This document shows positions 62,783 to 64,000 of a stretch of 64,000 nt of DNA, piece by piece. A program made the translations under genes and the position numbers. The stretch is from the NCBI RefSeq assembly GCF_004959775.1, contig NZ_SJZG01000002.1, positions 372,001 through 436,000 on the forward strand, given 5' to 3'. The notes below the pieces were generated by a model that searched no databases, was not told the origin of the DNA, and saw only the letters and a list, made by a program, of their open reading frames with translations. Numbering within the stretch: the stretch's first letter is position 1; every line of letters begins with the position of its first letter. The DNA is from Agromyces sp. H66 (GTDB lineage: Bacteria > Actinomycetota > Actinomycetes > Actinomycetales > Microbacteriaceae).

Positions 62783-63610
62783 ATGGCTCCCCTCGTCGTG
62801 TGTCTCATCATCTGCGGCGCGATCACGGCGGCGACCTGGCTCGCCTCGATCCTGACGCGGGAGTACTCGTGGGTCGACCGCATCTGGTCGGTCGCGCCGA
62901 TCGCGTACGTGTGGGTGTTCGCGGCGGCGAGCGCGTTCGACCCCCGTCTCGTGCTGATGGCGGTGCTGGTGACGGCCTGGGGCATCCGGCTCACCTTCAA
63001 CTACGCACGCAAGGGCGGCTATCGGCCGGGCGGCGAGGACTACCGCTGGGCGGTCGTGCGCGGCCGGATGTCGCCGCCGGCGTTCCAGGCGTTCAACCTG
63101 CTCTTCATCTCGATCTACCAGAACGCGCTCATCCTGTTGTTCTCGCTCCCGGCGCTCACCGCGTTCGAGGCGGCGGGCGAACCGCTCGGCGCGTGGGACC
63201 TCGTGCTCGCGACGCTCTTCGCGGCCTTCCTGGCGGGCGAGACCGTGGCCGACCAGCAGCAGTGGGCGTTCCACCGTCGGAAGGCCGCGGAGGCGGCGGC
63301 GGGCCGCTCCCCCGAGCCGGGATTCCTGCAGACGGGCCTGTTCCGGTACTCGAGGCATCCGAACTTCTTCTTCGAACAGGCGCAGTGGTGGGTGTTCTAC
63401 GGGTTCGCCGTCGCCGCCACCGGGGTGTGGCTGCACTGGACCATCGCGGGCGCCGTGCTGCTCTCGCTCCTGTTCGTCGGATCGACGGCCCTGACGGAGT
63501 CGATCTCGCGCGCGAAGTACCCCGGCTACGACGCGTACCGAGCTCGCACGTCGGCCGTCGTGCCGTGGTTCCCCCGAACGGATCGACGGCCGGTCAGAGC
63601 CTCGACCTGA
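62783..63610 (+). CDS. DUF1295 membrane protein (steroid 5-alpha-reductase-like fold)
   Basis: 275 residues, about seven helices, in the DUF1295/ICMT-related superfamily: REYSWVDRIWSVAPIAYVW, WGIRLTFNYARKGGYRPGGEDYRW, FLAGETVADQQQW and the cofactor motif LFRYSRHPNFFFEQAQWW, with LTESISRAKYPGYDAYRARTSAVVPWFP at the end. Family members are reductases or methyltransferases of lipid-like substrates; the substrate here is unknown. The last 17 bp overlap the convergent Nudix gene. Confidence 0.88.
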   Translation: MAPLVVCLIICGAITAATWLASILTREYSWVDRIWSVAPIAYVWVFAAASAFDPRLVLMAVLVTAWGIRLTFNYARKGGYRPGGEDYRWAVVRGRMSPPAFQAFNLLFISIYQNALILLFSLPALTAFEAAGEPLGAWDLVLATLFAAFLAGETVADQQQWAFHRRKAAEAAAGRSPEPGFLQTGLFRYSRHPNFFFEQAQWWVFYGFAVAATGVWLHWTIAGAVLLSLLFVGSTALTESISRAKYPGYDAYRARTSAVVPWFPRTDRRPVRAST

Positions 63611-64000
63611 GCACCGGCCACGCCTCCGCGAACCTCGGATGCAGCGGCAGCTCGTCGACGGCGTCGAAGCCGACCCAGCGCAGCTCGATGCTCTCGGGGT
63701 CGCTCACGACGGGTGCGAACCGCTCGACGGCATCCGCGACGACCGTCGTGTACGACCAGTAGCCGAGGTCGAGCACCGACGTGAACCGCACCGCGAGCAG
63801 GCGCGCCGGAACGCCCGCCTCCTCCGCGGCCTCGCGCACGGCGGCCTGCACGGCATCCTCGTGCTCGTGCCGGGCGCCACCGGGCATGCCCCAGGTTCCG
63901 CCGAAATGGCTCCAGGCGGCGCGGTGCTGCAGCAGCACCTCCGAGGCGGGACTGACGACGAGCAGGCCGGCGGCGCCGAACCTGCCCCAGTACCGCGTGC
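63594..64000 (-). CDS. Nudix hydrolase (5' end outside the window)
   Basis: The last 134 codons of a Nudix hydrolase, which cleaves nucleoside diphosphate derivatives. The Nudix box is complete (glycine of GARHEHEDAVQ through REAAEEAGV), preceded by AAGLLVVSP and LQHRAAWSHFGGTWGMPGG. The frame stays open to base 64000, so the start is beyond the window; an internal GTG at 63938 is not the start because the conserved strand before it is present. The substrate cannot be assigned. Confidence 0.88.
   Translation of the reverse strand, partial: TRYWGRFGAAGLLVVSPASEVLLQHRAAWSHFGGTWGMPGGARHEHEDAVQAAVREAAEEAGVPARLLAVRFTSVLDLGYWSYTTVVADAVERFAPVVSDPESIELRWVGFDAVDELPLHPRFAEAWPVLRSRL

Overview
The window is about 64 kb of very GC-rich chromosome, almost entirely coding, with frequent GTG starts, stop/start overlaps and TANNNT -10 boxes. 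The dcw cluster layout (mraZ to divIVA, no ftsA), the GarA/FtsR/PknB signalling proteins and a class II DAHP synthase point to an actinobacterium. The recurrent GGATGCC/GCATCC words, cytochrome bd set and an unusual MurE substrate motif suggest the family Microbacteriaceae (Agromyces-like); the family call is inference. No rRNA, tRNA, insertion sequence, prophage or CRISPR array was seen.

Layout. 1-9.1 kb (minus): 5' part of leuS, pabB, then cydABDC (cytochrome bd oxidase and its ABC exporter), whose start faces a BlaI-type repressor gene and an M56 metallopeptidase gene (plus) across a near-perfect 23-bp palindrome. 10.5-16.4 kb: DedA membrane protein, a four-gene glycine-betaine/choline-type ABC transporter (minus), a TetR regulator and an App1-like phosphatase. 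16.4-25.3 kb (minus): pyrD, nrdR, hisD, dnaE, rluD-type pseudouridine synthase, lspA, divIVA. 25.3-43.6 kb (minus): the division and cell-wall cluster, read in transcription order as mraZ-rsmH-ftsL-like-ftsI-murE-murF-[62-bp tandem repeats]-mraY-murD-ftsW-murG-murC-ftsQ-ftsZ-yggS-sepF-yggT, followed by divIVA. 43.2-48.6 kb: DUF3040 protein, polyprenyl diphosphate synthase, Rv2175c-like DNA-binding protein, LysM lytic transglycosylase-like protein and a PASTA kinase. 48.7-54.5 kb: DAHP synthase, acyltransferase, ROK glucokinase, long-chain acyl-CoA ligase, peptide deformylase. 54.5-64 kb: EspI-like MinD/ParA ATPase, pyruvate carboxylase, ParA, two MerR regulators flanking the GarA/FtsR module, CDP-alcohol phosphatidyltransferase, DUF1295 membrane enzyme, and the C-terminal part of a Nudix hydrolase.

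How it fits together. Most genes serve envelope growth and division: precursor synthesis (MurC-F, MraY, MurG), polymerisation and cross-linking (FtsW, FtsI), Z-ring and polar scaffold (FtsZ, SepF, FtsQ, DivIVA), lipid carrier supply (polyprenyl synthase), cell-wall turnover (LysM protein) and the PASTA kinase that probably senses the wall and phosphorylates the FHA protein GarA. Respiratory flexibility (cytochrome bd), osmoprotection and central metabolism (pyruvate carboxylase, glucokinase, DAHP synthase) fill the rest.

The most unusual item is at 35.8-36.1 kb. A 62-bp tandem repeat between murF and mraY makes four 21-residue mini-ORFs. Each overlaps its neighbours by 4 nt, so the array forms a chain of stop/start junctions from murF to mraY. 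It looks like repeated duplication of the murF/mraY junction.
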